Assembly: GCA_017483985.1 (NCBI GenBank)
Contig: JAFUUB010000021.1
Location: forward strand, 1 to 45,834
DNA: 45,834 bases
DNA from: Bacteroidales bacterium
Lineage (GTDB): Bacteria; Bacteroidota; Bacteroidia; Bacteroidales; UBA932
Reading direction: 5' to 3'
In this document: one piece after another, positions 16,618-24,568 of the stretch
Numbering within the stretch: position 1 is the first letter of the stretch
How the letters are laid out: each line of letters starts with the position of its first letter
Made by a program: the position numbers and the translations under genes
Notes under the pieces: model-generated
Databases searched by the model: none
Told to the model about the DNA's origin: nothing
What the model saw: the letters and a program-made list of their open reading frames with translations, nothing else

Positions 16618-17765
16618 TCCCTCCGGTCTACATAACCGGCACCGGCGTGGTCTGTTCGGCCGGGTGCGGGCGGCAGGCGCTCTGGACCTCCCTGACCCAG
16701 GGAGTCCGGGGCATCGGACCCGTCCGCTTCCTTCAGACGGACCTGACCGGTTTCCCCGTCGGGGAGGTGCCCCTGTCCGACGGTCAGCTGCGGCAGGAAG
16801 CCGGGGCGGCGGACGGGCTGTCCCGTACGTCCCTGATGGGCATCCTGGCCGTGCGCGAGGCTCTGGCCCAGGCCGGTTTGGCAGACCTGAAAGACCTTCC
16901 GCTGGTCTCCGGTACGACGGTGGGCGGAATGGACCTGACCGAAAAGACCTTCCCGGCCTATTCCGTCAGCCACGACTGCGGGGCGTCAACGGAGGCCATC
17001 GCGGCCCATTTCGGCGGGACCCGCTCCACGACCGTTTCCACGGCCTGCTCCTCGGCGGCCAATGCCTTGATCCTGGGCGCCAACCTGATCCGCAGCGGAC
17101 GGGCTGACATCGTCGTCGCCGGCGGCAGCGAATGCCTGACCTCGTTCCACCTGCACGGATTCCATTCCCTGATGATCCTCGACCCGCAGCCCTGCCGACC
17201 CTTCGACATCCGCCGGGCCGGCTTGAACCTGGGCGAAGGCGCGGCCTTCCTGGTCCTAGAATCGAAGGCCTCCGTCCGGAAACGCGGGGCGAACCCCCTG
17301 GCCCTGCTTTCCGGTTTCGGGAACGCCTGCGACGCCTTCCACCAGACCGCTTCTTCGGACAACGGGGAAGGAGCCTTCCTGGCTATGTCCAAAGCGCTGG
17401 AAATGGCCTCGTTGCGGCCGCAGGACATCAGCTATGTCAATGCCCACGGGACCGGGACGCCGAACAATGACGCTTCTGAAAGTGCCGCCTTGCGGCGCGT
17501 TTTCGGGAGCCGGATCCCGCCTGTTTCCTCGACAAAGGCCTATACGGGCCATACGACCAGTGCCTCGGGCAGCATCGAAGCGGTGGTCAGCGTGCTCTGC
17601 CTGCAGCACCAGGCCCTGCCCCCGCAACCCGGTCCGCTGGAGCCGGACCCGGCCTGTGTCCTCCCGTTGACGGAACCCCTCGCGGGTCCGGTCGACCATG
17701 TACTTTGCAATTCCTTCGGGTTCGGCGGCAACGACACGAGCCTGCTTTTCTCCCGTTGCCGATGA
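16614..17765 (+). CDS. Beta-ketoacyl-ACP synthase (second of three)
   Basis: Ketosynthase of 383 residues with a complete active site: C145 in STACSSAAN, H278 in NAHGTGTPNND and H313 in YTGHTTSASGS, plus K308. It begins with GTG overlapping the previous stop (GTGA) and ends in an ATGA overlap with the short ketosynthase-like gene, so KS and KS-like protein are translationally coupled. That arrangement suggests they form a KS:chain-length-factor heterodimer, as in other type II polyketide systems. NSFGFGGNDTSLLF near the C-terminus is the normal end of the fold. Confidence 0.9.
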   Translation: MIPPVYITGTGVVCSAGCGRQALWTSLTQGVRGIGPVRFLQTDLTGFPVGEVPLSDGQLRQEAGAADGLSRTSLMGILAVREALAQAGLADLKDLPLVSGTTVGGMDLTEKTFPAYSVSHDCGASTEAIAAHFGGTRSTTVSTACSSAANALILGANLIRSGRADIVVAGGSECLTSFHLHGFHSLMILDPQPCRPFDIRRAGLNLGEGAAFLVLESKASVRKRGANPLALLSGFGNACDAFHQTASSDNGEGAFLAMSKALEMASLRPQDISYVNAHGTGTPNNDASESAALRRVFGSRIPPVSSTKAYTGHTTSASGSIEAVVSVLCLQHQALPPQPGPLEPDPACVLPLTEPLAGPVDHVLCNSFGFGGNDTSLLFSRCR

Positions 17766-18370
17766 ACCGCCGTGTCTATATCCGTTCCCTGTGCTACCTG
17801 GGCGCTGAAGACCCCGATTTCCGGGAGCTGTTCAGCGTGCTGGAAGCCCGTCGGATGAGCCGCCTGCTCAAGCGGGCGGTCTGGACCTCGGCCCAGGCCC
17901 TGAAGGCCGGCGGCACCGACTGCCCGGACGCCATCATCACGGCGACCGATTTCGGCTGCATCGAACAGTCCGAAGCCTTCCTGCGGGCCCTGAAGGGCAT
18001 GGACGGAGCCGTTTTCCGCCCGACGCATTTCATGCAGTCCACGCACAATACGATCGGTTCGCTGATTGCCATCCGGCTGGGCTGCCATGGCTACAACGTG
18101 ACCTATTCGCACCGGGGAGAGTCCTTCGCCTCGGCCCTGCTGGATGCCTGGATGCAGTTGACCCTGGGCGATATCGATACCGCGCTGGTCGGCTGGTTCG
18201 ACGAGACGACCCCGCTGTTCTCCCAGCTCGTGCCCCAGGCACGGGACCGCGCGTTTTCCCTGCTGCTGACGACCGATCCGCAGGATGCCCTCGCCGAGCT
18301 GTCCTCGCCGGATCCCGCCGCCTTGCAACCCTTTTTGGCAGCTTATGCCCCTGAACTGACAATTGACTGA
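17762..18370 (+). CDS. Short ketosynthase-like protein, chain-length-factor type
   Basis: A 202-residue protein related to the N-terminal half of ketosynthases (the Ketoacyl-synt_2 type found as chain-length factors in aryl polyene clusters). PTHFMQSTHNTIGSLIAIRL (about residues 93-112) followed by GYNVTYSHRGESFASAL aligns with the core around the active site, but the nucleophile Cys is absent (HRGES). It therefore cannot condense and probably partners the ketosynthase at 16614, with which it shares an ATGA overlap. An open frame extends upstream to 17705, but the ATG at 17762 fits the coupling and the MNRRVYIRSLCYLG start of relatives. Confidence 0.75.
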   Translation: MNRRVYIRSLCYLGAEDPDFRELFSVLEARRMSRLLKRAVWTSAQALKAGGTDCPDAIITATDFGCIEQSEAFLRALKGMDGAVFRPTHFMQSTHNTIGSLIAIRLGCHGYNVTYSHRGESFASALLDAWMQLTLGDIDTALVGWFDETTPLFSQLVPQARDRAFSLLLTTDPQDALAELSSPDPAALQPFLAAYAPELTID

Positions 18371-18372
18371 CT

Positions 18373-18726
18373 ATGTGGAAATTAATCCCCATCGCTCTGG
18401 CCCAGAGCCTGTTTCTCTGCGGCGGCCAGGTCCTGCTGAAACTCGGACTGGCCGTCTCCGGACCTTTCAGCTGGACCTGGAAGTTCTTCCGGGCACAGCT
18501 GACGAACTGGTGGTACCTGGGCTGCGGCCTGTCCTTCGGGGTTGCCACGGTGCTCTGGCTGTATATCCTGAAGCACTATCCTTTCAGCATCGCATATCCG
18601 CTTTCCTGCATGAGCTATGTCTTCGGAATGCTGGCCGCGATCTTCATCTTCCACGAGTCCGTGGGCTGGGTCCAGTGGTTGGGCGTGTTTCTTGTAATGA
18701 CAGGGGTTATACTGATCGCCCGATGA
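18373..18726 (+). CDS. Small four-helix EamA/SMR-type membrane protein
   Basis: A 117-residue integral membrane protein with four predicted helices (about 3-23, 40-60, 68-90, 96-116). The pattern, including GGQVLLKLGL in helix 1 and a charged HESVGW turn before the last helix, matches single-unit EamA/SMR transporters such as ArnE/F-like subunits. In this setting it may move a lipid-linked intermediate across the inner membrane or help anchor the biosynthetic complex; this is inference. It is 2 bp from the upstream gene and overlaps the LolA-like gene by 4 bp. Confidence 0.75.
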   Translation: MWKLIPIALAQSLFLCGGQVLLKLGLAVSGPFSWTWKFFRAQLTNWWYLGCGLSFGVATVLWLYILKHYPFSIAYPLSCMSYVFGMLAAIFIFHESVGWVQWLGVFLVMTGVILIAR

Positions 18727-19244
18727 AAAAAGCCCTTCTCTTTTTACTGGTCCTCCTGTCCAGCCTTGCCCTGTCCGCCCAGGATGCCATCCTGGAACGG
18801 GTCCGGCAGGCCAACTCCTTTGATACGATGACGGCCACCTTCGTCCAGGTCCGGCATTCCTCCCTGTTGACGCAAGACCTTGTCTCCGAAGGCTTTGTCG
18901 CGATGAAATCCCCCGGAAAGATCCGCTGGGAAGTCCGTAAGCCGACGGCACGGGTATTCATCCTTGACGGGGAAGCCTCCGCGGGCGGCCGGCGTTTCCG
19001 CCTGCCGTCGGAGAAGGATTTTTCCATCCGCAGCCTGGAGGGAGAGGACTACGTGCTGACGCTCGAGCCGCTCCGCCGCGACCTGCGCCAGTTGTTCCGG
19101 CAGATCATCGTCCATGCCGACAAGCGTACGGCCCGGGTGCAGAGCGTGCTGCTGATGGCTCCTGACGGAGACTGGACGCGCTTGGAATTCAAGGATATCC
19201 GCAGCGGGGAACCGCTGGATGAAAAACTGTTTGTCAAGGAATGA
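18723..19244 (+). CDS. LolA-like outer-membrane lipoprotein carrier protein
   Basis: A 173-residue periplasmic protein with signal peptide MKKALLFLLVLLSSLALSAQ and a LolA-type half-barrel. Support comes from MTATFVQVRHSSLLTQDLVSEGFVAM cut by the typical GxKIRWE segment (PGKIRWEVRKPT) and the C-terminal LEFKDIRSGEPLDEKLF (RFxDIxxNxxxDxxxF in LolA). It is expected to carry a hydrophobic ligand across the periplasm; in a polyene cluster that is probably the polyene-lipid rather than lipoproteins. The start ATG overlaps the EamA stop (ATGA), and the end overlaps the second hotdog gene. Confidence 0.85.
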   Translation: MKKALLFLLVLLSSLALSAQDAILERVRQANSFDTMTATFVQVRHSSLLTQDLVSEGFVAMKSPGKIRWEVRKPTARVFILDGEASAGGRRFRLPSEKDFSIRSLEGEDYVLTLEPLRRDLRQLFRQIIVHADKRTARVQSVLLMAPDGDWTRLEFKDIRSGEPLDEKLFVKE

Positions 19245-19558
19245 AGCTGGAAGGAGAGATCTATCGGGTCGTTTCCCGGACGGAGCGGCAGGCCTGTGTC
19301 GATTTCCTCCCGCAGAGCCGGATCTATGCCGCCCATTTCCCCGGCCACCCCATTACTCCGGGCGCCGTACTGGTCCGAATGGCCGCCGAGCTCCTGGGCG
19401 CCGGGATCACCGGCGCGAAGGATATCCGTTTCCTGTCTCCCGTTCCGCCGGAGGCCCGCGGTGTCCTCTTCTCCTTCGAACCGGACGGTGAGGGGGAGTG
19501 CACCGTGGTCATCACCGGCGGCGATACGGTTCATGCAAAAATGCGCCTGTGTGTCTGA
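19241..19558 (+). CDS. Hotdog 3-hydroxyacyl-ACP dehydratase, His-bearing partner
   Basis: A 105-residue single-hotdog protein of the FabZ type. HFPGHPITPGAVLVRMAAE (residues 32-50) is the clear FabZ signature with catalytic H32. The acid expected 14 residues later is R46, so the dyad is incomplete here, while the partner at 14320 has the acid but not the His. A mixed dimer would rebuild a full active site. The protein is shorter than FabZ (about 150). It overlaps the LolA-like gene by 4 bp and is 3 bp from the glycosyltransferase. Confidence 0.8.
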   Translation: MKLEGEIYRVVSRTERQACVDFLPQSRIYAAHFPGHPITPGAVLVRMAAELLGAGITGAKDIRFLSPVPPEARGVLFSFEPDGEGECTVVITGGDTVHAKMRLCV

Positions 19559-19561
19559 AAA

Positions 19562-20287
19562 ATGGTTCCGATGTCCGATACCTGTGTACTGATTCCGACG
19601 TTCAACAACGCCGGGACCATCGCCGGTGTCGTCCGCCGGGCCCTGGACCGGGGACTTCCCGTCATCGTGGTGGATGACGGCAGTACCGACGGTACTTCCG
19701 CGGCCCTGGCCGGCCTGGACGTGACGGTCCTGCGGCAGGACCCGAACCGGGGAAAGGGCATCGCCCTGCGGACCGGACTGCGGGCCGCGCGGGAGCGGGG
19801 CTTCCGCTATGCCGTGACCCTGGATGCCGACGGGCAGCATTTCCCCGAGGACATCCCGGCCTTGCTGGCGGCCGGAGGGGAACGGACGCTGGTCGTGGGC
19901 AGCCGTAACCTGGCGGCGGATGGCATGCCGTCCGGCAATACCTTCGCCAACCGGTTCTCCAATTTCTGGTTCGCCCTCCAGACCCTGCACCGCCTGCCGG
20001 ACACGCAGACGGGATTCCGCCTCTATCCGCTGGCGTCCCTTCCGCCGCTCTGGCTGATGACAGCCCGTTATGAGGCGGAGCTGACCCTGCTGGTTTTCTC
20101 TGCCTGGCGCGGCCTCCGTCTGGTCCCCGTACCGGTGCGCGTGGCGTATCCCGAAGACCGGGTGAGCCATTTCCGCCCGTTGCTGGACTTCTCCCGGATC
20201 AGTTTGCTCAACACCGGACTCTGCCTGCTGGCCCTGGTCTATGGCTATCCCTCCATGCTGCTTCGTAAATTATTCAAAAACAGATGA
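19562..20287 (+). CDS. Family 2 glycosyltransferase
   Basis: A 241-residue cytoplasmic GT-A enzyme. CVLIPTFNNAGTIAGVVR near the N-terminus, VIVVDDGSTDGT (about 38-49) for nucleotide-sugar binding and the metal-binding TLDADGQHFPED (about 87-98) are the GT2/dolichyl-phosphate-mannose-synthase signatures. No membrane helices are apparent apart from a weakly hydrophobic C-terminus. In aryl polyene clusters such enzymes are thought to build the glycolipid anchor of the pigment. A second in-frame ATG at 19571 could be the true start. It overlaps the hydrolase gene by 4 bp. Confidence 0.87.
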   Translation: MVPMSDTCVLIPTFNNAGTIAGVVRRALDRGLPVIVVDDGSTDGTSAALAGLDVTVLRQDPNRGKGIALRTGLRAARERGFRYAVTLDADGQHFPEDIPALLAAGGERTLVVGSRNLAADGMPSGNTFANRFSNFWFALQTLHRLPDTQTGFRLYPLASLPPLWLMTARYEAELTLLVFSAWRGLRLVPVPVRVAYPEDRVSHFRPLLDFSRISLLNTGLCLLALVYGYPSMLLRKLFKNR

Positions 20288-21033
20288 TTCAGAAATTGAC
20301 GATCCCGGGTGCCGCCGGAAAGATCAGCGCCTTGCTCCAGCGTCCGGAGGGCTCCGCGTCCTGCCCGCTGGTGATCCTGATGCATGGCTTCATGGCCAAC
20401 AAGACCCTCGAGCCTTTGAAATCCCTGGCCGACCGGCTGGAAGAAGAAGGCATCGCCTCGCTGCGTTTCGATTTCGACGGACACGGGAAGTCGGACGGTC
20501 GTTTCGTCGACATGACGGTCCTGGCCGAACTGGAGGATGCCCGGCGGGTATTCGCCTTCGCCCGTGGCCTGGACTTCGTGACGGGAATCGCCCTGGCCGG
20601 CCACTCCCAGGGCGGCGTCGTGGCCGGGATGCTGGCCGGGGAACTGAAAGACCAGGTCCGCGCCCTGGTGCAGCTGGCTCCGGCCGCCGTCCTTCGGGAC
20701 GATGCGCTGAACGGGGTCCTGATGGGACGCAAGTATGATCCCGCCAACCCGCCCCAGCGGCTCTTCGTGCTCTTCCATTACGTGGGCCAGGCATATATCC
20801 GGGTGGCGCAGACCCTGCCCATCTACGAGGTTTCCGCCGGCTACCGGGGACCGGTCTGCCTGATCCATGGGAAAAATGACCGGATCGTCCCTTTCCGGTA
20901 CAGCGAAAAATACCGGGAGACTTATGCGGACAGCGAGCTGCATCTGCTTGAAGGCGAAAACCATTTCCTGTCTAAAAAGCGCCCGGAGGTCATCCTGACA
21001 GCGGTTTCGTTCCTGAAAGGGCACCTTCTCTGA
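20284..21033 (+). CDS. Alpha/beta hydrolase
   Basis: A 249-residue serine hydrolase without a signal peptide. The nucleophile is S108 in GHSQGG, with D199 (GKNDRIVP) and H227 (GENHF) completing the triad, and the oxyanion segment is LMHGFMANK (about 32-40). The sequence pattern is close to the feruloyl/cinnamoyl-esterase-like and acylaminoacyl hydrolases. In this cluster it could act as a thioesterase, proof-reading or releasing aryl-polyene intermediates; no dedicated thioesterase of the usual hotdog type is present. It closes the first half of the cluster and is followed by the only gap above 80 bp within it. Confidence 0.83.
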   Translation: MIQKLTIPGAAGKISALLQRPEGSASCPLVILMHGFMANKTLEPLKSLADRLEEEGIASLRFDFDGHGKSDGRFVDMTVLAELEDARRVFAFARGLDFVTGIALAGHSQGGVVAGMLAGELKDQVRALVQLAPAAVLRDDALNGVLMGRKYDPANPPQRLFVLFHYVGQAYIRVAQTLPIYEVSAGYRGPVCLIHGKNDRIVPFRYSEKYRETYADSELHLLEGENHFLSKKRPEVILTAVSFLKGHLL

Positions 21034-21045
21034 CGCCCCTGTCCA

Positions 21046-21076
21046 TTTGTCCGAATGTGATTTTTTTCCTATCTTG
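21046..21076 (+). promoter_or_regulatory. Promoter for the second half of the polyene cluster
   Basis: A perfect -33 TTTG (21046-21049), a 20-bp spacer and a TATCTTG -7 (21070-21076, one base short of TAnnTTTG) lie in the 85-bp gap before the exporter gene at 21119. Transcription would begin near 21083. The -7 falls within the left arm of an inverted repeat. Confidence 0.55.
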
Positions 21077-21099
21077 CATTTCTTTTAGAATGCAAGATA
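21070..21099. repeat. Perfect 11-bp inverted repeat overlapping the promoter
   Basis: TATCTTGCATT (21070-21080) and AATGCAAGATA (21089-21099) are perfect inverted copies separated by 8 bp. The left arm covers the -7 element and the right arm covers the first transcribed bases, which suits a repressor operator. It could alternatively be a weak hairpin terminator for the upstream genes, since TTTTC follows. Confidence 0.6.
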
Positions 21100-21118
21100 T
21101 TTTCATTTCGGAGCGTCG

Positions 21119-24100
21119 ATGAAAAAGTGGATACTGCAGCTGTATGACTACCTGGCGTCGCACAAAGGGACGGCGGTCCTTCTGCTGTTGGCGGTCGGGT
21201 TCCTGTGTGCGGTTTCCGCGCTCCGCATGGAATATGACGAGGACATTTCGGCCTTCCTGCCCCAGGGGCCCCAGAGCCGGCGCTACTCGGAAGTCTATGC
21301 CCGGCTGGGCAGCCAGGACCGGATGGCGGTTTTCTTCGAAGGCGGCGACCTGGACGCCCGGCTGGATGCCATGGCCGCGTTTGAGGAAATCTGGGCCGAA
21401 ACCGACACGGCCGGCCTGGTCCCGGACCTCGAAGCCCGGACGGAGAGCGCTGCCATTACGGATGTACTGGCCTTCCTGTCAGGGAACTGGCCGTATTTCC
21501 TCACCGCCGGTGATTATGCGCGGGCGGATTCCCTGCTGGCGCTGCCCGGCTATGTCCCGCAGCGGATCGAAGCGGACCGGGAAGCCTTGTATTCCCCGGT
21601 ATCCTCGCTCTCTTCCGCCTACTTCCGGTCGGACCCGCTGGGCCTGTTCTCTCCGGTCCTGGGGCGCCTCGAAGCCCTCAATCCCACCGGCGGCAACCGC
21701 CTGGAGGACGGTTACCTGATGACCCCCGACGGCCAGGCCGGCGTGGTTTTCTTCACGTCGCCTTTCGGCGGCAGCGAAACCGACCGGAACGGGGAACTGG
21801 TGAGCTTGCTGGATACGGTGAAGGCCAGGGTCATGGAGTCCTGCCCCGGAATCACGGTCACCTCGACCGGCGGACCGGAGGTCGCCGTGGAGAATGCCCG
21901 CCGGATCAAGAAAGACAGTGCCATGGCCCTGCTGCTGGCCGCCGTGCTGATCTGTGTCGTGCTGTGGCTGTCCTACCGCCGCTGGTCGGACGTGGTGTGG
22001 ATCCTGCTTTCCATTGTCGCCGGGGCGCTGTTCGCCCTGGGTATCATCGCCCTGTTTCGCTCCAGCCTGTCCATCATCATCCTGGGCATCGGTTCGATGA
22101 TCATCGGCATCGCCGTGAATTATCCCCTGCACTATATCGACCACCTGAAATACCAGCCCGACAAACGGAAAGCCCTGGCCGAACAGGTCAATCCGCTGCT
22201 GATCGGCAACATCACCACCGTCGGTGCCTTCCTGTCCCTGCTCCTGCTCAAGGCCCAGGCCCTGCGGGATTTCGGGTTCATCGGGGCCATGATGCTGGTC
22301 GGGACGATCCTCTTCGTGCTGGTTTTCCTCCCGGTCTTCGCACCGGCGAAAAACGCGCCGCGCAGGACCCTGAAACTGGACCTGGACCGCCATGTCCGGC
22401 TTTCCGGGAAGGGACGCACCCTCTGTTTCCTTGCCTTCCTCTGCCTGACCGTCGTCTTCTGGGTGCTCGGCACCCGGATCTCCTTCGACGGGGACATGCA
22501 CCATATCAACTACATGACACCGGCCCAGAGCCGGGGCTTCGACCTGCTGCAATCCCTTTCGGGTGAGGATGACGGCCTGCAGACACTGTACCTCGTCGCG
22601 GAAGGCCCGGATGCGGACCAGGCCCTGCAACGGGCGGAAGCCCTGCCTTCCGGCACTTCCTCCATCCTTCCGTTCCTGCCTTCCGCGCAGACGCAGGCGG
22701 ACCGGATCGCAGCCTGGGCTTCCTTCCGGGAACGCCATCCGGAGCTGGGTGCCGCCGTCGCGGCCGCGGCCGCCCGGGCTGGTTTCGCCCCGCAGGCCTT
22801 CCAACCCTTCCAGGACTTGCTGGACCGGGAGTGGACGGTCCGTCCGGCTTCCTATTTCGCCCCGCTGACCCAGACCGTCGGCCAGGCCCATTTCCTGCCC
22901 GGAGAGGACAAGGTGCAGATTGTCAATTACCTGAAAGTGCCTTCCGATGAGGCCGCCGCCACCTGCGAAAAGTTGCGGGAAGACCTGCCGGAGGGAACCT
23001 TCTGTTTCCATTCCGACGATGTCTCCGGAGCCCTGGTCGGCCTGCTGTCGGAGGATTTCGACAAGGTCGGCCTGATCTGCAGCCTGATCGTGTTCTTCTT
23101 CCTCTGGCTCTCTTTCGGGAGCCTGGAACTCAGCCTGATGTCCTTCCTGCCGCTGGCCGTGGGCTGGATCTGGATCCTGGGTACGATGCACCTGTTCGGC
23201 CTGCAGTTCAACATCGTCAACATCATCCTGGCCACTTTCATCTTCGGCCAGGGAGACGACTATACGATTTTCATGACCGAAGGCCTGATGTATGAGCATG
23301 CAACCGGCAAGCCGATCCTCCGCTCCTACAAGAATGCCGTGGTCCTGTCCGCGCTGATCATGTTCATCGGGATCGGCGCCCTGGTGACGGCCCGCCATCC
23401 CGCCATGCGTTCGCTGGGACAGGTGACGGTGATCGGCATGTTCACGGTCGTGCTGATGGCCTATTACCTGCCGCCGCTGGTGTTCCGCTGGCTGACCACG
23501 CACAAGGGCAAGGCCCGCAAGACCCCCCTGACCCTCCGCCAGATGGCCTCGACGGCCTACATCAGCGTCGTATTCTTCGTGGCCATGCTGGTCCTGAGCA
23601 TCTGGGCTTTCTGCTACTTCCTGATCGGGAAGGATTCCGAAAAGAAACGGCTCCGGTATCACCGGGTCATCATGCGGGTCGCCCGCCGGGCGATCCGGAC
23701 CATCCCCGGAGCTCCGTATACCCTGGACAATGCGGTCGGGGAGGAGTTCTCCAAACCGGCTTTGTATGTCTGCAACCACCAGTCCCACTTCGACGTCCTG
23801 GCCCTCCTGGCCCTCCAGCCCAAGCTGGTGTTCATGACCAACGACTGGGTCTGGAATTTCCCCCTGTACGGCTACCTGATCCGCAAGGCGGAGTTCTATC
23901 CGGCCTCGAACGGGATCATCAAGAACCTCGACCACATGAAAGGCCTGGTCGCGCGCGGCTATTCCGTGGCCATCTTCCCGGAAGGGACGCGCAGCGAAGA
24001 CTGCCACATCCAGCGGTTCCACCGCGGGGCTTTCCTCGCGGCCCGGGAGCTGGGCCTGGAGGTCCTGCCGCTGCTGATCCATGGATTCGGCCACGCCCTC

Positions 24101-24568
24101 CCCAAGCACCATTTCTGCATGCACCAGGCCGCCCTTTCCATGAAAGTGTACCCGCGCCTGAACGTCCCGGACGGGGACATGGCTGCCTTTACCCGCAGCA
24201 TGCGGGCCTTCTATACGCGGGAATATGCCGCCGTCAGCCGTGCGCTGGAAACGCCGGCGTACCTGGCGCCGCGGGTGCGGGACAATTATGTCTACAAGGG
24301 ACATGACGCCCTGCAGGAATGCCGGCGGACCCTTCGTCCGCAGGTGTATGAAGAGATCACTGCCCGGCCGGCCGGGACCGCCGTGCTGCCGGATGCGGGC
24401 TGCGGGGTGTATGCCCTGCTGCTGGCCCTGAGCCGGCCGGATATCGACGTGACCGCCTATGTCGCAGAGGAAGATGCCTTCCTGACGGCGGTCCGCTGCC
24501 CGGATGTGCCGGAAAACCTGACCTATGTCCATGGCACCGCACCGGTTGCGGAGGAGGCTGCCGTATGA
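21119..24568 (+). CDS. MMPL/RND exporter fused to PlsC acyltransferase and a truncated methyltransferase
   Basis: A 1149-residue fusion protein. Residues 1 to about 830 form an RND-type MMPL exporter: twelve predicted helices in two sets with large periplasmic loops (for example LLAAVLICVVLWLSY near 270 and GQGDDYTIFMTEGL near 710). Residues about 840-1040 are a lysophospholipid acyltransferase with NHQSHFD (H887-x4-D892) and FPEGTRS (953-959). Residues about 1060-1149 begin a class I methyltransferase: DAGCG at 1092-1096 resembles SAM motif I, but the domain stops after the second strand. Full-length relatives in Bacteroidota carry a complete third domain. The exporter probably moves the polyene-lipid to the periplasm. 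The stop overlaps the next gene (ATGA). Confidence 0.9.
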   Translation: MKKWILQLYDYLASHKGTAVLLLLAVGFLCAVSALRMEYDEDISAFLPQGPQSRRYSEVYARLGSQDRMAVFFEGGDLDARLDAMAAFEEIWAETDTAGLVPDLEARTESAAITDVLAFLSGNWPYFLTAGDYARADSLLALPGYVPQRIEADREALYSPVSSLSSAYFRSDPLGLFSPVLGRLEALNPTGGNRLEDGYLMTPDGQAGVVFFTSPFGGSETDRNGELVSLLDTVKARVMESCPGITVTSTGGPEVAVENARRIKKDSAMALLLAAVLICVVLWLSYRRWSDVVWILLSIVAGALFALGIIALFRSSLSIIILGIGSMIIGIAVNYPLHYIDHLKYQPDKRKALAEQVNPLLIGNITTVGAFLSLLLLKAQALRDFGFIGAMMLVGTILFVLVFLPVFAPAKNAPRRTLKLDLDRHVRLSGKGRTLCFLAFLCLTVVFWVLGTRISFDGDMHHINYMTPAQSRGFDLLQSLSGEDDGLQTLYLVAEGPDADQALQRAEALPSGTSSILPFLPSAQTQADRIAAWASFRERHPELGAAVAAAAARAGFAPQAFQPFQDLLDREWTVRPASYFAPLTQTVGQAHFLPGEDKVQIVNYLKVPSDEAAATCEKLREDLPEGTFCFHSDDVSGALVGLLSEDFDKVGLICSLIVFFFLWLSFGSLELSLMSFLPLAVGWIWILGTMHLFGLQFNIVNIILATFIFGQGDDYTIFMTEGLMYEHATGKPILRSYKNAVVLSALIMFIGIGALVTARHPAMRSLGQVTVIGMFTVVLMAYYLPPLVFRWLTTHKGKARKTPLTLRQMASTAYISVVFFVAMLVLSIWAFCYFLIGKDSEKKRLRYHRVIMRVARRAIRTIPGAPYTLDNAVGEEFSKPALYVCNHQSHFDVLALLALQPKLVFMTNDWVWNFPLYGYLIRKAEFYPASNGIIKNLDHMKGLVARGYSVAIFPEGTRSEDCHIQRFHRGAFLAARELGLEVLPLLIHGFGHALPKHHFCMHQAALSMKVYPRLNVPDGDMAAFTRSMRAFYTREYAAVSRALETPAYLAPRVRDNYVYKGHDALQECRRTLRPQVYEEITARPAGTAVLPDAGCGVYALLLALSRPDIDVTAYVAEEDAFLTAVRCPDVPENLTYVHGTAPVAEEAAV

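Noticed and set aside
21479..24532. A 1017-codon open frame on the minus strand opposite the MMPL fusion gene
   Set aside because: It is a shadow of GC-rich codon use: the translation is dominated by G, R, Q, H, D and P with no domain, and the plus-strand gene has clear motifs throughout.
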